Under the pieces are notes generated by a model that worked only from the letters and a program-made list of their open reading frames with translations, had not been told where the DNA came from and searched no databases. A DNA stretch of 50,803 nucleotides. Origin: Crocinitomix sp. GTDB taxonomy: Bacteria; Bacteroidota; Bacteroidia; Flavobacteriales_D; Crocinitomicaceae. Both the position numbers and the translations under genes were made by a program. Location of the stretch: positions 1 to 50,803 of the forward strand of contig JAURQI010000124.1 of assembly GCA_030836155.1 (NCBI GenBank), given 5' to 3'. Positions 26,475 to 36,465 of this stretch are shown piece by piece; the first letter of the stretch is position 1; each line of letters starts with the position of its first letter.

Positions 26475-27131
26475 ATGAAGTTTTTTATCGATACGGCAAA
26501 TTTGGAAGAAATCAAAGAGGCCAATGACCTAGGTATTTTAGATGGTGTAACCACTAACCCATCATTGATGGCTAAAGAAGGCATCACAGGGGAAGAAAAT
26601 ATTTTAAAACATTATGTAGACATCTGCAATATCGTAGATGGAGACGTAAGTGCAGAAGTTATCTCAACTGATTTTGAAGGAATGGTAAGGGAAGGTGAAC
26701 GCCTTGTAGCTTTGCATCCAAATATTGTTGTCAAAATTCCTATGATCAAGGATGGGATTAAAGCGATCAAATATTTCTCGGATAAAGGAATCAAAACGAA
26801 CTGTACATTGGTCTTTTCTCCAGGACAAGCCATTTTGGCAGCAAAGGCAGGAGCAACTTACCTTTCTCCATTTGTTGGTCGTTTAGATGATATTTCTTCA
26901 AACGGACTAGATTTAATCGCTCAGATTAGAGCGATTTATGATAATTACATGTTTGAAACAGAAATTTTAGCAGCTTCTGTTCGCCACACGATGCACGTAA
27001 TCAACTGCGCTGAGATTGGTGCAGACGTGATGACTGGTCCGCTGAGTTCTATCTTAGGATTATTAAAACACCCATTGACAGATATTGGATTAGAAAAGTT
27101 CTTAGCGGATTATGCTAAAGGCAATAGCTAA
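26475..27131 (+). CDS. fsa: Transaldolase / fructose-6-phosphate aldolase family protein
   Basis: 218-residue short transaldolase-type barrel. The start [20 protein letters not shown], then [13 protein letters not shown], the Schiff-base Lys in NIVVKIPMI and the closing [12 protein letters not shown] are diagnostic of the FSA/TalC subfamily. It acts in the non-oxidative pentose phosphate pathway, or as a fructose-6-phosphate aldolase; the sequence does not separate these with certainty. It has its own promoter and a strong terminator. Confidence 0.9.
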   Translation: MKFFIDTANLEEIKEANDLGILDGVTTNPSLMAKEGITGEENILKHYVDICNIVDGDVSAEVISTDFEGMVREGERLVALHPNIVVKIPMIKDGIKAIKYFSDKGIKTNCTLVFSPGQAILAAKAGATYLSPFVGRLDDISSNGLDLIAQIRAIYDNYMFETEILAASVRHTMHVINCAEIGADVMTGPLSSILGLLKHPLTDIGLEKFLADYAKGNS

Positions 27132-27151
27132 AACCAAATAACACGATATAA

Positions 27152-27183
27152 AAAACGCCTTTCGATTTTTCGAAAGGCGTTTT
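27152..27183. terminator. Bidirectional Rho-independent terminator
   Basis: A 14-bp perfect stem (27152-27165 with 27170-27183, core ACGCCTTTCGA/TCGAAAGGCGT) with a TTTT loop, flanked by A-runs and T-runs, lies between the convergent aldolase and GH3 genes and can serve both. Confidence 0.9.
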
Positions 27184-27199
27184 CTTTTTACATGCTTTT

Positions 27200-28303
27200 T
27201 TATAATAGTCCGAGACAGATTTTTAAGCGAATTATTTTCCGCACAGATGCATAGACTTGTCGCTGAAATCCCTGATCGTTGGACATTTCACTGATAATAT
27301 CCTTTAAGGCTTTTTCCTCATCAATAGGCATCAGAATCAAATCGCATCCAGCTTTTGCCGCTTTTAATTCACAGTTTGGGATAGATGCTACACCACCCAT
27401 GTTCATGGCGTCTGTAACAACTAAGCCTTTGAAGTTCATTTTGTTTTTCAGCAAATCCGTCACAATATTCCGTGAAACAGAAGAAGGTAAATCATTCGTA
27501 TTGTATGTCTCATTGTTTTTAATAGCAATATGTGCTACCATAATTGAGAGAACACCAGCATTAATCAACGGTCGATAGTTTTCAACCTCTAGCATTTCAC
27601 CATCTATATAGACCAGTTTCTTATGTGTATCCCCAACCACATAACCGTGTCCAGGAAAATGTTTTGCCGTAGCTACTATACCGCGTTTTTGAGTTTCTTC
27701 AATGAAGACACGCGACCAAATTTGAGCGGTATCGGCATTATCGCCAAAAGCACGATAAGAGATGGCTTCATTTGGGGACATGTCCACAACTGGGGCATAA
27801 TTATAGTTGATGCCAATATCTTTTAAATCTTTACAAATAGAGGCGGCAAATTTTCTAACTTCTGCACGGCTAACCATTAAATTAGCCTTCTTAACAGGCG
27901 TACAGTTTTTAATTTTATAGCCAATTAAACTCGGTTCAGCATCTGCAGAATAGAGCAGTGGTAAACCTCCATGATTGGCATTGATCTGATTAAAGTCATT
28001 GACCATTTCAGTAAAACCAGACTTTGTTCCGTTCAACAATAGAATACCGCCAATGTGATTTTTGCTTAGCAAATTATTTAGATGATCCTGTGATTTACCC
28101 AAACGACCAGCTGCTGGAACGATCATTTGACCTGCTCGACTGGTATCATTGAGACTTTCAAAAACCTCGTCTACCTTCTGCTCGAGCATCGCATCATAAA
28201 CAAAGAAATCACTTAAGTCCCAATCTTGCGCATAAGAAATGGGAGATATTATCAGTAGGAAAAAGAGGATGAGCCGATTGGTCATAATTATTAATTTTTT
28301 CAC
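27200..28303 (-). CDS. Glycoside hydrolase family 3 (beta-N-acetylhexosaminidase-like)
   Basis: 367 residues with a signal peptide (cleavage near ISYAQ). The NagZ-type motif ATAKHFPGHGYVVGDTH carries the His of the His/Asp dyad, and the nucleophile Asp is in VVTDAMNM. It is probably periplasmic and releases N-acetylglucosamine from peptidoglycan fragments or chitin-like sugars. Only the single catalytic barrel is present; Bacteroidota homologues often carry a C-terminal beta-lactamase domain, absent here. Start could be ATG 28303 or the internal ATG six codons later. Confidence 0.88.
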   Translation of the reverse strand: MKKLIIMTNRLILFFLLIISPISYAQDWDLSDFFVYDAMLEQKVDEVFESLNDTSRAGQMIVPAAGRLGKSQDHLNNLLSKNHIGGILLLNGTKSGFTEMVNDFNQINANHGGLPLLYSADAEPSLIGYKIKNCTPVKKANLMVSRAEVRKFAASICKDLKDIGINYNYAPVVDMSPNEAISYRAFGDNADTAQIWSRVFIEETQKRGIVATAKHFPGHGYVVGDTHKKLVYIDGEMLEVENYRPLINAGVLSIMVAHIAIKNNETYNTNDLPSSVSRNIVTDLLKNKMNFKGLVVTDAMNMGGVASIPNCELKAAKAGCDLILMPIDEEKALKDIISEMSNDQGFQRQVYASVRKIIRLKICLGLL

Positions 28304-28385
28304 GAAATTAATAAATCCCCTTATTTTATTGGCTTTACCTGATAAAAAAGGAATTCGGATATAAAAGAATCGTTATTTTTAAGGC

Positions 28386-29474
28386 ATGGCAAAGAAAAAA
28401 TCAATTTTAAGTAAACAAGCACTTAATTTCTTAGAAAGATACCTCAATAATCCATCTCCAACAGGTTTTGAGAGCGAAGGGCAGAAGTTGTGGTTAGAAT
28501 ATATTAGACCTTATGTCGACGATTATTGGGTCGATAATTATGGTTCTGTGGTTGGAATTGTAAATCCAGAGGCAAAATATAAAGTAGTCATTGAAGCGCA
28601 TGCGGATGAAATTTCTTGGTTTGTACATTACATCACCGATGACGGATTTCTTTATTTGCGAAGAAATGGTGGCTCCGATCATCAGATTGCTCCATCAAAA
28701 AGAGTGAATATTCACACGCCAAAAGGAATTGTAAAAGCAGTTTTTGGTTGGCCTGCAATTCATACACGCAAGGCCAAAGAGAATCCACCAGAACTGACCA
28801 ATATTTTCCTAGATTGTGGATGCGAATCGAAAGAGGAAGTTGAAAAATTAGGAATCCATGTGGGATGCGTTGTGACTTATGAGGATGAGTTTATGGTGTT
28901 GAATAAGAATAAGTTTCTAGGCAGAGCGTTGGATAATAGAATCGGAGGTTTTATGATTGCTGAAGTGGCCAAAATGTTAAAAGAAAACAAAGTCAAACTT
29001 CCATTTGGTCTATACATAACGAATTCAGTTCAAGAGGAAATTGGTTTACGTGGGGCGCAAATGATTGCAGAAAAGATTAAACCGGACGTCGCGATTGTTA
29101 CGGATGTTTGCCATGATACTTCAACGCCGATGATTGATAAAATTCAACAAGGTGATCTAAAATTTGGTAAAGGTCCGGTTCTAACATACGGTCCGGCTGT
29201 TCAAAATAACTTATTAAGCCTAGTGCTCAGTGCGGCAGAAGAGAAAAAGATTCCTTTTCAGCGAGCCGCTGCTTCAAGAGCAACGGGCACAGATACAGAT
29301 GCGTTTGCCTACTCAAATTCAGGTGTTCCATCTGTATTAATTTCTACACCATTGCGCTATATGCATACGACGGTTGAAATGGCGCATAGGGAAGATGTCG
29401 AGAATGGTATCCTCTTAATTTATGAAGCATTATTGAATATAGAAGACGGGCATGATTTTAGATACTTCACTTAA
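28386..29474 (+). CDS. M42 family metallopeptidase (glutamyl/deblocking aminopeptidase)
   Basis: 362-residue dinuclear-metal aminopeptidase. Metal and catalytic motifs are visible: VIEAHADEISWF, GRALDNRIGGFM, SVQEEIGLRGAQ, TDVCHDTST and the C-terminal MHTTVEMAHREDVEN. Cytoplasmic; trims N-terminal residues from peptides, often as a dodecamer. It lies 7 nt before the broken WD40 gene but shares no obvious function with it. Confidence 0.92.
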   Translation: MAKKKSILSKQALNFLERYLNNPSPTGFESEGQKLWLEYIRPYVDDYWVDNYGSVVGIVNPEAKYKVVIEAHADEISWFVHYITDDGFLYLRRNGGSDHQIAPSKRVNIHTPKGIVKAVFGWPAIHTRKAKENPPELTNIFLDCGCESKEEVEKLGIHVGCVVTYEDEFMVLNKNKFLGRALDNRIGGFMIAEVAKMLKENKVKLPFGLYITNSVQEEIGLRGAQMIAEKIKPDVAIVTDVCHDTSTPMIDKIQQGDLKFGKGPVLTYGPAVQNNLLSLVLSAAEEKKIPFQRAAASRATGTDTDAFAYSNSGVPSVLISTPLRYMHTTVEMAHREDVENGILLIYEALLNIEDGHDFRYFT

Positions 29475-29481
29475 CTAAAGT

Positions 29482-31795
29482 ATGATCATCATGATGCGTA
29501 ACTTATTAACCTTGTTCTTTCTCCTTTCGGGGTTCTTGCTTATGGCGCAAGATAGTCCGGATGTTATTTTAACAACAGGACATAATGATCAGGTCAACGC
29601 AATGCGCGTGACAAAAGATGGTCGTTTTTTAGCAAGCGCATCAAATGACAAACAAGTTAAAATCTGGGAGTTGGCAACCGGAATGGAATATAGGACCATT
29701 TCGGGCACAGCAGGTAGGGCAGAGCAGTTGGCTTTCTCTCCTGATAATATCCATTTAGCAGCAACAACTTTTAACAATGAATTATTAGTCTGGAATGTGA
29801 TTTCAGGTGAAACGGTTTATACCTCTACATCTCAAAATACATGAGGTTTATCTTTTTCAAGTGCTGGAGATGAATTGTATTTTACAAATGACGATTCAAA
29901 GCTAACGGCTGTAAATACAAATAGTTAGTCTGAAAAGGTCATGTCTGATTCGTATTCAACCGAATTCATTGTAGATACGAGCAAAGCCGTTGGGTATATT
30001 CTCGATCATTTGGGTAATATTCATCATGTAAATTTGAAGGATGGAACGGCCATTAGCACGGTCAAACTTTTTGAGTCGTTTTTGTATCCTTTTAGCAATA
30101 GTGATATCTCTCAAGAAGGACGTTATATTGCCACTGGTTTTACTGATGATCGCTTGAGGATTTATGAGATGGAGAAAGGCAGTTTTTCCTATGTTTCGAA
30201 ACCACAAAAAGGTAAGATAATAAGCTTGGCTCTTGATCGAAAAGACCCGATCTTATACCTCTCTTTACACTCCGGCGGTGTTGCCATTTTTGATGTCGAA
30301 AAACAAAAATTAATTGATCATCCCAATGGCAGCGGTAGTCCATTTGTAACACAAAGTTTAACAACCCACCCTAACGGAGAAATTGTCCTGTTTGCTAATC
30401 ACGACGCCATAACACTTTATAATTTTAAAACCCGTCAAGTCTTTAAAAAGTTGACCAGAAAGGTCAATCGTATTTTTAATATGGCGCACGACCCAAATGG
30501 TAGATATTTGGCAGTAGCAACCGATAAGGTTCAATTAAAAATATGGGATTTGCGTCTCAATAAAGTAGTCGATAGTATCCGTGCTTTTTTTCCTTGTGTA
30601 TTCACGTCTGATGGACAATCAATTATTGCGATGAGTTCAGCTATAGGGTTGGCACAATACGATATTGAAACAGGTAAGCAAACGGCAACGTTTAATACCG
30701 ACTATGAATTAATTCAATCGGTTGCAGTGTCTGAAGATGGTCGCTATCTGGCAGGAGCTGGTTATCATAATGTTTTAAAAGTGTGGGATATCGAAACCAG
30801 AAAAAGAGTAGCGGATTTGACAGGCCATACAGGAGGAATTCTGTCTATTGACTTTCATCCGACAAAACCCTGGCTGGTAAGCGGTTCTCTCGACGGTACT
30901 TCACGTATATGGGACTATCAAAAGAAAAAAGAAATCCAACAATTTACCGATCAGACAATATCAATAAAAGATGTTGCTTTTAGTCCAGACGGAAATCAGT
31001 TAGCTACCGCCGCTTGGGATCGGACTATTTTGTTACGCAATACAAGTGATTGGCAGATTCAACATAAATTAGAAGGACACGTCAGTGTGATTAACTCCAT
31101 TGCTTATGGTAAAGACGGTAAAAAATTAATTTCAGGTGGTGGAAATAATTCTGTAAGTGATGCTGATAATGCTATCATTGTTTGGGATACGTCAACAGGA
31201 GCAAAATTATATCAGTTAAATGATCATCGCTCGGAAATTGTCAAGATTGTTGGTGATCAAACCGCATCATGCGTTTATTCGGCATCAGTAGACGGAGCGG
31301 TGAAGTATACGAATTATGAATCCTGCGAATTATTGGCCACTTATCATGCTATTGGCTCGCGTGAATTCTTAATCTATACACCAGATAATTTCTACATGGC
31401 ATCCCGAAAAGCGCTAGAAGGAATTGCTTTTCGATTAAATGGGCGATTGGTACCATTTGAGCAATTTGATTTGCACCTCAATCGTCCAGATATTGTTGCT
31501 GAACGAATTGGTAAAAGTTCGGCTCAACTCATCCGCGCATATTATTACCTCTATAAAAAACGATTGAAGAAATTAAACTTAGAAGAAGGTGATTTAAGGT
31601 TGGATTATAAATTACCAAACCTCAAACTTGAGTCGAAGCCAGATATCGAATGACGAGAACGACGATCAGAAAGTTTACCTTTCTGAAATCCGCGAATATG
31701 TCAACCAAGGAGTGCAAGCATTATCCAAAGGAAAACAAATTGCAACCGCTCGAGAGGAGAATATTAGTCGCGATTATATTATATTCGGAAAATAA
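29482..31795 (+). pseudogene. WD40-repeat protein with lost caspase-like domain; two nonsense codons and an internal deletion
   Basis: The signal peptide (GFLLMAQ) is followed by WD40 repeats (for example DGRFLASASNDKQVKIWEL, VAFSPDGNQLATAAWDRTIL). The frame is cut by TGA (29842-29844) and TAG (29926-29928) but stays in phase, so a 570-residue second part runs from 29941 to 31653. It passes the post-propeller region REFLIYTPDNFYMASRKAL and stops at PDIE. One base out of phase, 649-795 (31649-31795) then encodes KVYLSEIREYVNQGVQALSK and GKQIATAREENISRDYIIFGK, which match the extreme C-terminus of WD40-caspase proteins. The intervening linker and C14 caspase-like domain (about 300-400 residues in homologues as I recall them) are missing. 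The final TAA abuts the next ATG. Confidence 0.78.
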
Positions 31796-32209
31796 ATGGA
31801 GCCATATCCTATCATAACGCCAGCCATTCCCTCTGGACAGGTATATCAATTTACGACTGATCATGAGGTTGAATATGAGGTTCGCTTTGGTCGCAAGAAG
31901 AATGATATCTTCCATGCGGTTGTGGTTTTTGGCGTTTTGAATGAGGAGTATGAGGGAGAAGAATATGTGGTAACGAATAAGGGAGATGCTTTCCGTGTAA
32001 TGACGACTATATCAGAAGTCATTAGGATCTATTTAAAAGAGCATCCTAATATGCAAATCATAGAGTTTACTGGAATTATGCGAGAGGATGAAAAAGAAGA
32101 GGTTTCTAAACGGACAAAACTTTATTTGCGTTTCCTTCCGCGTGTTTTTCCGCCGTCAAAATGGAAGGCTAATATTACAGGAAATAGAATCTTAGCCAAG
32201 AGGATCTAG
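31796..32209 (+). CDS. Protein of unknown function
   Basis: 137 residues, soluble, mixed charge; I do not recognise the family. VYQFTTDHEVEYEVRFGRKK, then AVVVFGVLN and a TTISEVIRIYLKEHPN helix suggest a small alpha/beta fold. ATG directly follows the TAA of the WD40 remnant, so it was probably its operon partner. The TAG overlaps by 2 nt the original end of the convergent leucine-rich-repeat gene. Confidence 0.65.
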   Translation: MEPYPIITPAIPSGQVYQFTTDHEVEYEVRFGRKKNDIFHAVVVFGVLNEEYEGEEYVVTNKGDAFRVMTTISEVIRIYLKEHPNMQIIEFTGIMREDEKEEVSKRTKLYLRFLPRVFPPSKWKANITGNRILAKRI

Positions 32210-33599
32210 AAGATCAATTTACAGCCTTCAGGAACAACGGATCGTATCCACTTTTCTTGCTCGAAACTAATGACATTCCCTTCCAAGGATAGGTACTGCA
32301 AATTCTTTAGTTGAGCAATTGTTTCGGGTAATTTTTTAATCACGTTATTCTCTAAACTTAAGTAAGATTCTCTAATAAACCAATGGAATCTGGAATCTTT
32401 TTGATTTGATTACCGTTCAAACTCAGATACTTTAATGAAGTCAAACCGCTGAGATCTTTCGGTAATTTCCGTATATTATTGCCGTCTAGTTCAAGGTTCT
32501 CTAATTCGTGATAATCCGATAAATTCTTCGGTAGTTTTTTAATAAAGTTCCCATCCAGTTTTAATGATTTCAATTTCGTCAGTCCCATAATTTCGTTCGG
32601 CCAAACTTCCATGAGATTCTCGCCCAAATCAATTTGTTCTAGGGCAGACAGATGGATAACGGAAGTGGGTAAATGATCGATTTGATTTTCTCTGAGCATC
32701 AAAGTTTTTAATTTGGTTAAATCACCAATCGTTGACGGTAATCTTTTTAACTGATTCCGAGATAAGTTTAGATATTCCAGTTCTTTCCACTCATTTATTT
32801 GATCCGGCAAAGCATCGATATAGTTTCCGACAATAGATAATTGTTGCAACATCTTCAGTTTTGCAAGTGCCGCCGGAAAAGATTTGATTTCATTATCGTC
32901 CAGGTTGATGAGACGCAATGCTTGTAAACTTCCGATGTTCTCGTTTATCTCAGATATGATATTCTGATTGAGTTTTAACGCTTCTAATTGTTTGAAATTA
33001 CCAATTGAAGCAGGTATAACACTCAAACGATTAGAACTCAGATAAAGTGCTTTTAATGATTCGAAGCCAGTAATGGATTCTGGTAGTTTTTCGATTTCAT
33101 TAAGCGTTAAATAAAGCTCTTCGAGACGCTTTAATTGTCCTAATTCGTTCGGGAAATTAGTTAAGAGGTTTCCTTGAAGATAGATAGACTCAATTGGTGC
33201 CGAAGGAAGGTTAATCAAACTCAACCCTTCTATATTTAGATTATTCTCACTTAAATCGAGGATATGTAAATTTTCCATTGTCCACACCTCACTTGAGACG
33301 AGTTTTATTTGCTTCATCGCAAAGTTCAGGTAACGCAGTTTTTTTAAATCCCCCATCCAATCAGAAATGGCGTCGAGTCCGTTTAAATGAACATCCAATG
33401 AGTCTAATGAAGACAATTCGCTAATGCCATCGGGTAAATGGGTGAGCGCATTGCGTCCTAATTTCAAAACCTCTAAAGATTTTGTATTTTTTATAGCATT
33501 TGGAATTTTGGTTAATTTATTTCCAGTAACATCAAGGTACCTCAGGTTTGAAGCATTGGCTATATCCTGATGGACTCGAACCAAACGGTTAGCTTTCAA
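32206..33599 (-). pseudogene. Leucine-rich-repeat protein, frameshifted near the C-terminus
   Basis: About 18 LRR units of the 23-residue type (LxxLxxLxLxxNxLxxLPxxI) fill the protein; no signal peptide. The open frame runs from TTG 33599 to TAA at 32358 (413 residues) and ends at GLLENLT. In another phase the repeat continues at once as YLSLENNVIKKLPETI and ends CKLIF at 32206. Three copies of CTTA would keep the frame; only two are present (about 32355-32363), a 4-bp loss. The start is also odd: TAG lies just before LYLKANRL, so the first repeat lacks a cap. LRR arrays usually bind proteins; target unknown. Confidence 0.75.
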
Positions 33600-33644
33600 A
33601 TACAGCTAAAAATAGTGATTTTACCTATAAAACACGCTGATTTT

Positions 33645-35024
33645 CTATGATTTGTGATATCCTAGTTTTTTTTCAATGGCTTTAATCATAAGCCCAGCAA
33701 TATCTGTACCAGTAGCACCTTCTATACCTTCTAGTCCAGGAGAAGAATTAACTTCTAATACCATAGGCCCTTTATTCGAACGAATAATGTCTACGCCTGC
33801 AACAGGTAGATTCAATACTTTTGCCGCTTTAACAGCAAGTTTCCGCTCTTCTGGAGTGATTTTAATAACACTCGCTTTGCCTCCCATATGAATATTCGAT
33901 CGGAATTCTCCTTTTTGTGCTTCTCGCTGTATAGAGGCTACCACTTTATAGTCAATAACAAAGCAACGTATATCCTTACCTCCAGCTTCACGGATAAATT
34001 CTTGTACCAATATATTCGCATGTAAACTTTTAAATGCATTGATAACAGATTCAGCGGCCTTACTAGTTTCAGCAAGAACAACTCCTTTACCTTGCGTGCT
34101 TTCTAGCAGTTTTACAATTAGAGGTGCACCACCGACCATCTCGATTAAACCTTTGGTATCTAAAGGAGATTTAGCAAATCCGGTTATAGGCGTGTTTATG
34201 CCGTGTTTGGAAAAGATTTGAGACGAATATAATTTATCCCTTGATTTTAGAATAGCGTCTGCATTGTTCAAAGCATAAGCGTTTAAACTTTCAAATTGGC
34301 GAACCAATGCGCAACCATAATGTGTCATAGAAGGTCTTAGTCTCGGAATAACGGCATCCAATTTATTCAAAATCGTTCCGTCGCGATAGCGAACTTCAGG
34401 ATCCGAACTATCCATCTTCATGTAACACAATTCTGCATTTAAGAACTTCAGATCATGCCCGCGTTCTTCAGCGGCTTCCATGATACGTCTGTTACTATAT
34501 AAATCACGGTTTGTTGCTAATAGTCCTAGTTTTAATCCTGCTAATTCACGCTTTTCATTGATGTAAAATTTCTTAATGTCTTCCTCGTCATAGTCTTTTA
34601 ATAAATACTGACCTGACGGATCAACGATAAATCGACCTTTCATCGCTTCTCTTCCGAGTAGCATGCGAAAGCCCATCGCGTCGCGATTAGCGAGCGTCAT
34701 TTCAATCTCAAAAGACTCTCCATTCATTTCAAGGGTCGTGCGAATAACGTAACGACTTTCACTAGACCCCCCCGTATTCTTTACTTTCCGCACAGCAACA
34801 ATAGGTGCCTCATTTCGAATCGCAATGTGTCGCGACTCAGGTAAAGGATGGATTTCAAACCTCACCCAATCTTCACCATTCTTCGTAAATCGTCGAATAT
34901 CTGAAGCATGTATAGATGAGGTTTGAGCACCGGAGTCAATTCGCGCTCGTATAGCGGGTGTGTTCAATTCGGGAAAAGAACACCATTCTTGACTTCCGAT
35001 AATTGTTAAGTTTTGATCTGTCAT
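33645..35024 (-). CDS. Retropepsin-like (ATP-dependent zinc protease) domain fused to RimK-type ATP-grasp ligase
   Basis: 459 residues in two parts. Residues 1-145 are the PF05618-type putative aspartic/zinc protease domain, with DSGAQTSSIHA (about 31-41) and GREAMKGRFIVDP. Residues 160-455 are a RimK-like ATP-grasp ligase with LKLLESTQGKGVVLAE-like ATP loop (here IVKLLESTQGKGVVLAE), FVIDYKVVASIQRE, GGKASVIKITPEE and the metal motif MVLEVNSSPGLEGIE. RimK adds glutamates to ribosomal protein S6; the target here is not proven. In many genomes the two domains are neighbouring genes. It lies 45 nt before the LRR gene. Confidence 0.88.
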   Translation of the reverse strand: MTDQNLTIIGSQEWCSFPELNTPAIRARIDSGAQTSSIHASDIRRFTKNGEDWVRFEIHPLPESRHIAIRNEAPIVAVRKVKNTGGSSESRYVIRTTLEMNGESFEIEMTLANRDAMGFRMLLGREAMKGRFIVDPSGQYLLKDYDEEDIKKFYINEKRELAGLKLGLLATNRDLYSNRRIMEAAEERGHDLKFLNAELCYMKMDSSDPEVRYRDGTILNKLDAVIPRLRPSMTHYGCALVRQFESLNAYALNNADAILKSRDKLYSSQIFSKHGINTPITGFAKSPLDTKGLIEMVGGAPLIVKLLESTQGKGVVLAETSKAAESVINAFKSLHANILVQEFIREAGGKDIRCFVIDYKVVASIQREAQKGEFRSNIHMGGKASVIKITPEERKLAVKAAKVLNLPVAGVDIIRSNKGPMVLEVNSSPGLEGIEGATGTDIAGLMIKAIEKKLGYHKS

Positions 35025-35222
35025 GCTATGTTAAATGTGTTATGCGTTCAACGAAATTATACTTTTTTTTACTTTTCCTATCCTATTTCAGATTATTCTC
35101 CTGTTATCCTGCTAGTCAGTTGCTCAATATGATAATCATAAAGGAAGATAATTTGTTCGGTCATTTTTTGATTACCTTTTCTAAATCTCCAATAGCTTAG
35201 AAAAAACATCCTTGATTTGAAA

Positions 35223-35244
35223 GAGCTAAGGCGGTTTTTAGCTC
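35223..35244 (+). other. Stem-loop followed by T-run upstream of the NtrC-type gene
   Basis: GAGCTAA (35223-35229) pairs with TTAGCTC (35238-35244), followed by ATTTTT. It could be an attenuator or a terminator of an unseen short transcript; a TATCTTTA promoter-like box (35253-35260) comes right after it. Confidence 0.4.
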
Positions 35245-35287
35245 ATTTTTAATATCTTTACGAGTCAATTTCCAAAAGGTAGAAACT

Positions 35288-36457
35288 ATGCCAAAAATTT
35301 TAATCATTGATGATGAAAGAAGCATCAGACGAACGTTAAAAGAAATTCTTGAATTTGAAGATCATACGGTAGATGCTGTAGAGGATGGGATTTCTGGAAT
35401 TCGTGAGGCCAAAGAGAACAATTATGATGTCATTTTTTGCGATATTAAAATGCCGCAAATGGATGGAATGGAGGTGCTAACCAAATTGAAAAATGATGGT
35501 TTAGAAACACCGATCATCATGATTTCTGGTCATGGTAATATCGAAACAGCAGTTGAATCAATCAAAAATGGGGCTTACGATTTTATTGAAAAGCCATTGG
35601 ATTTGAACCGTATATTGGTAACGATAAAAAATGCATTGGACAGAACTGACCTTGTGGAGGAGACAAAAGTGCTTAAAAAGCAAATCAAAAGACATTCAAA
35701 GAATTATAATATTATTGGAGAGTCTGCACTATTACAAGAGATACGCGACATGATCGGAAAGGTCGGTCCCAGTGATGCTCGAGTTTTAATTACTGGTCCA
35801 AATGGTGCGGGAAAGGAATTGGTTGCACGTCAATTGCATGAGCAAAGTGCGAGAAATAAGGAACCGTTTATAGAGGTGAACTGTGCTGCCATTCCCTCTG
35901 AGTTGATCGAATCCGAATTGTTCGGACATGAAAAAGGAGCATTTACATCTGCTGTAAAACAGAAGAAAGGCAAATTCGAATTAGCAACTAAAGGAACACT
36001 TTTCTTAGATGAAATTGGAGATATGAGTGCTTCGGCTCAAGCCAAAGTATTGCGAGCCTTGCAGGAAAATAATATCACCCGAGTTGGTGGTGAAAAGGAT
36101 ATCAAAGTGAATCCAAGAGTCGTTGCGGCAACGAATAAGGATTTACGAAAAATGATTGAAAATGGTGAATTCAGAGAAGATCTTTACCATCGTTTAAGTG
36201 TAATTGTGATTAAAGTTCCTTCTTTAAATGAAAGAGTAGATGACATTCCAATCTTAACTGAATTTTTCCTTGAGAAAGTATGCGGCGAATATGGGATGGC
36301 GACCAAATCAATTTCTGATATTGCTGTCAAAGCGTTACAAGGTATTGATTGGACTGGAAATATCCGTGAATTAAGAAATGTTGTTGAGCGCCTCGTTATT
36401 TTAGGAGGTGAAGAAATTTCTGAAGCGGATGTGAACGCTTTCGTTGCAATCAAGTAA
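35288..36457 (+). CDS. NtrC-type response regulator lacking a DNA-binding domain
   Basis: 389 residues. Receiver domain 1-120 with the phospho-acceptor Asp52 (FCDIKMPQMDG) and Lys102; AAA+ sigma-54 interaction domain about 140-380 with Walker A GPNGAGKE (170-177), Walker B TLFLDEIGDM and the arginine-finger region FREDLYHRL. The sigma-54 loop reads GAFTSA rather than GAFTGA (217-222). The protein ends within a few residues of the AAA+ C-domain, so the usual Fis-type helix-turn-helix is absent. No histidine kinase is adjacent. It may work without sequence-specific DNA binding. Confidence 0.88.
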   Translation: MPKILIIDDERSIRRTLKEILEFEDHTVDAVEDGISGIREAKENNYDVIFCDIKMPQMDGMEVLTKLKNDGLETPIIMISGHGNIETAVESIKNGAYDFIEKPLDLNRILVTIKNALDRTDLVEETKVLKKQIKRHSKNYNIIGESALLQEIRDMIGKVGPSDARVLITGPNGAGKELVARQLHEQSARNKEPFIEVNCAAIPSELIESELFGHEKGAFTSAVKQKKGKFELATKGTLFLDEIGDMSASAQAKVLRALQENNITRVGGEKDIKVNPRVVAATNKDLRKMIENGEFREDLYHRLSVIVIKVPSLNERVDDIPILTEFFLEKVCGEYGMATKSISDIAVKALQGIDWTGNIRELRNVVERLVILGGEEISEADVNAFVAIK

Positions 36458-36465
36458 AACTTAGA

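Noticed and set aside
1-31795. Alternative genetic code or stop-codon recoding to explain the in-frame TGA, TAG and TAA codons
   Set aside because: All three stop codons occur in-frame in damaged genes and also serve as normal terminators of intact ones (for example TGA at 1694, TAG at 1248). Internal deletions accompany several of them, so gene decay is simpler.
35042-35200. 52-codon ORF with a hydrophobic, lipoprotein-like start (LLFLSYFRLFSC)
   Set aside because: T-rich intergenic DNA readily gives hydrophobic frames; the tail after the Cys has no coding character and no ribosome-binding site or promoter fits.
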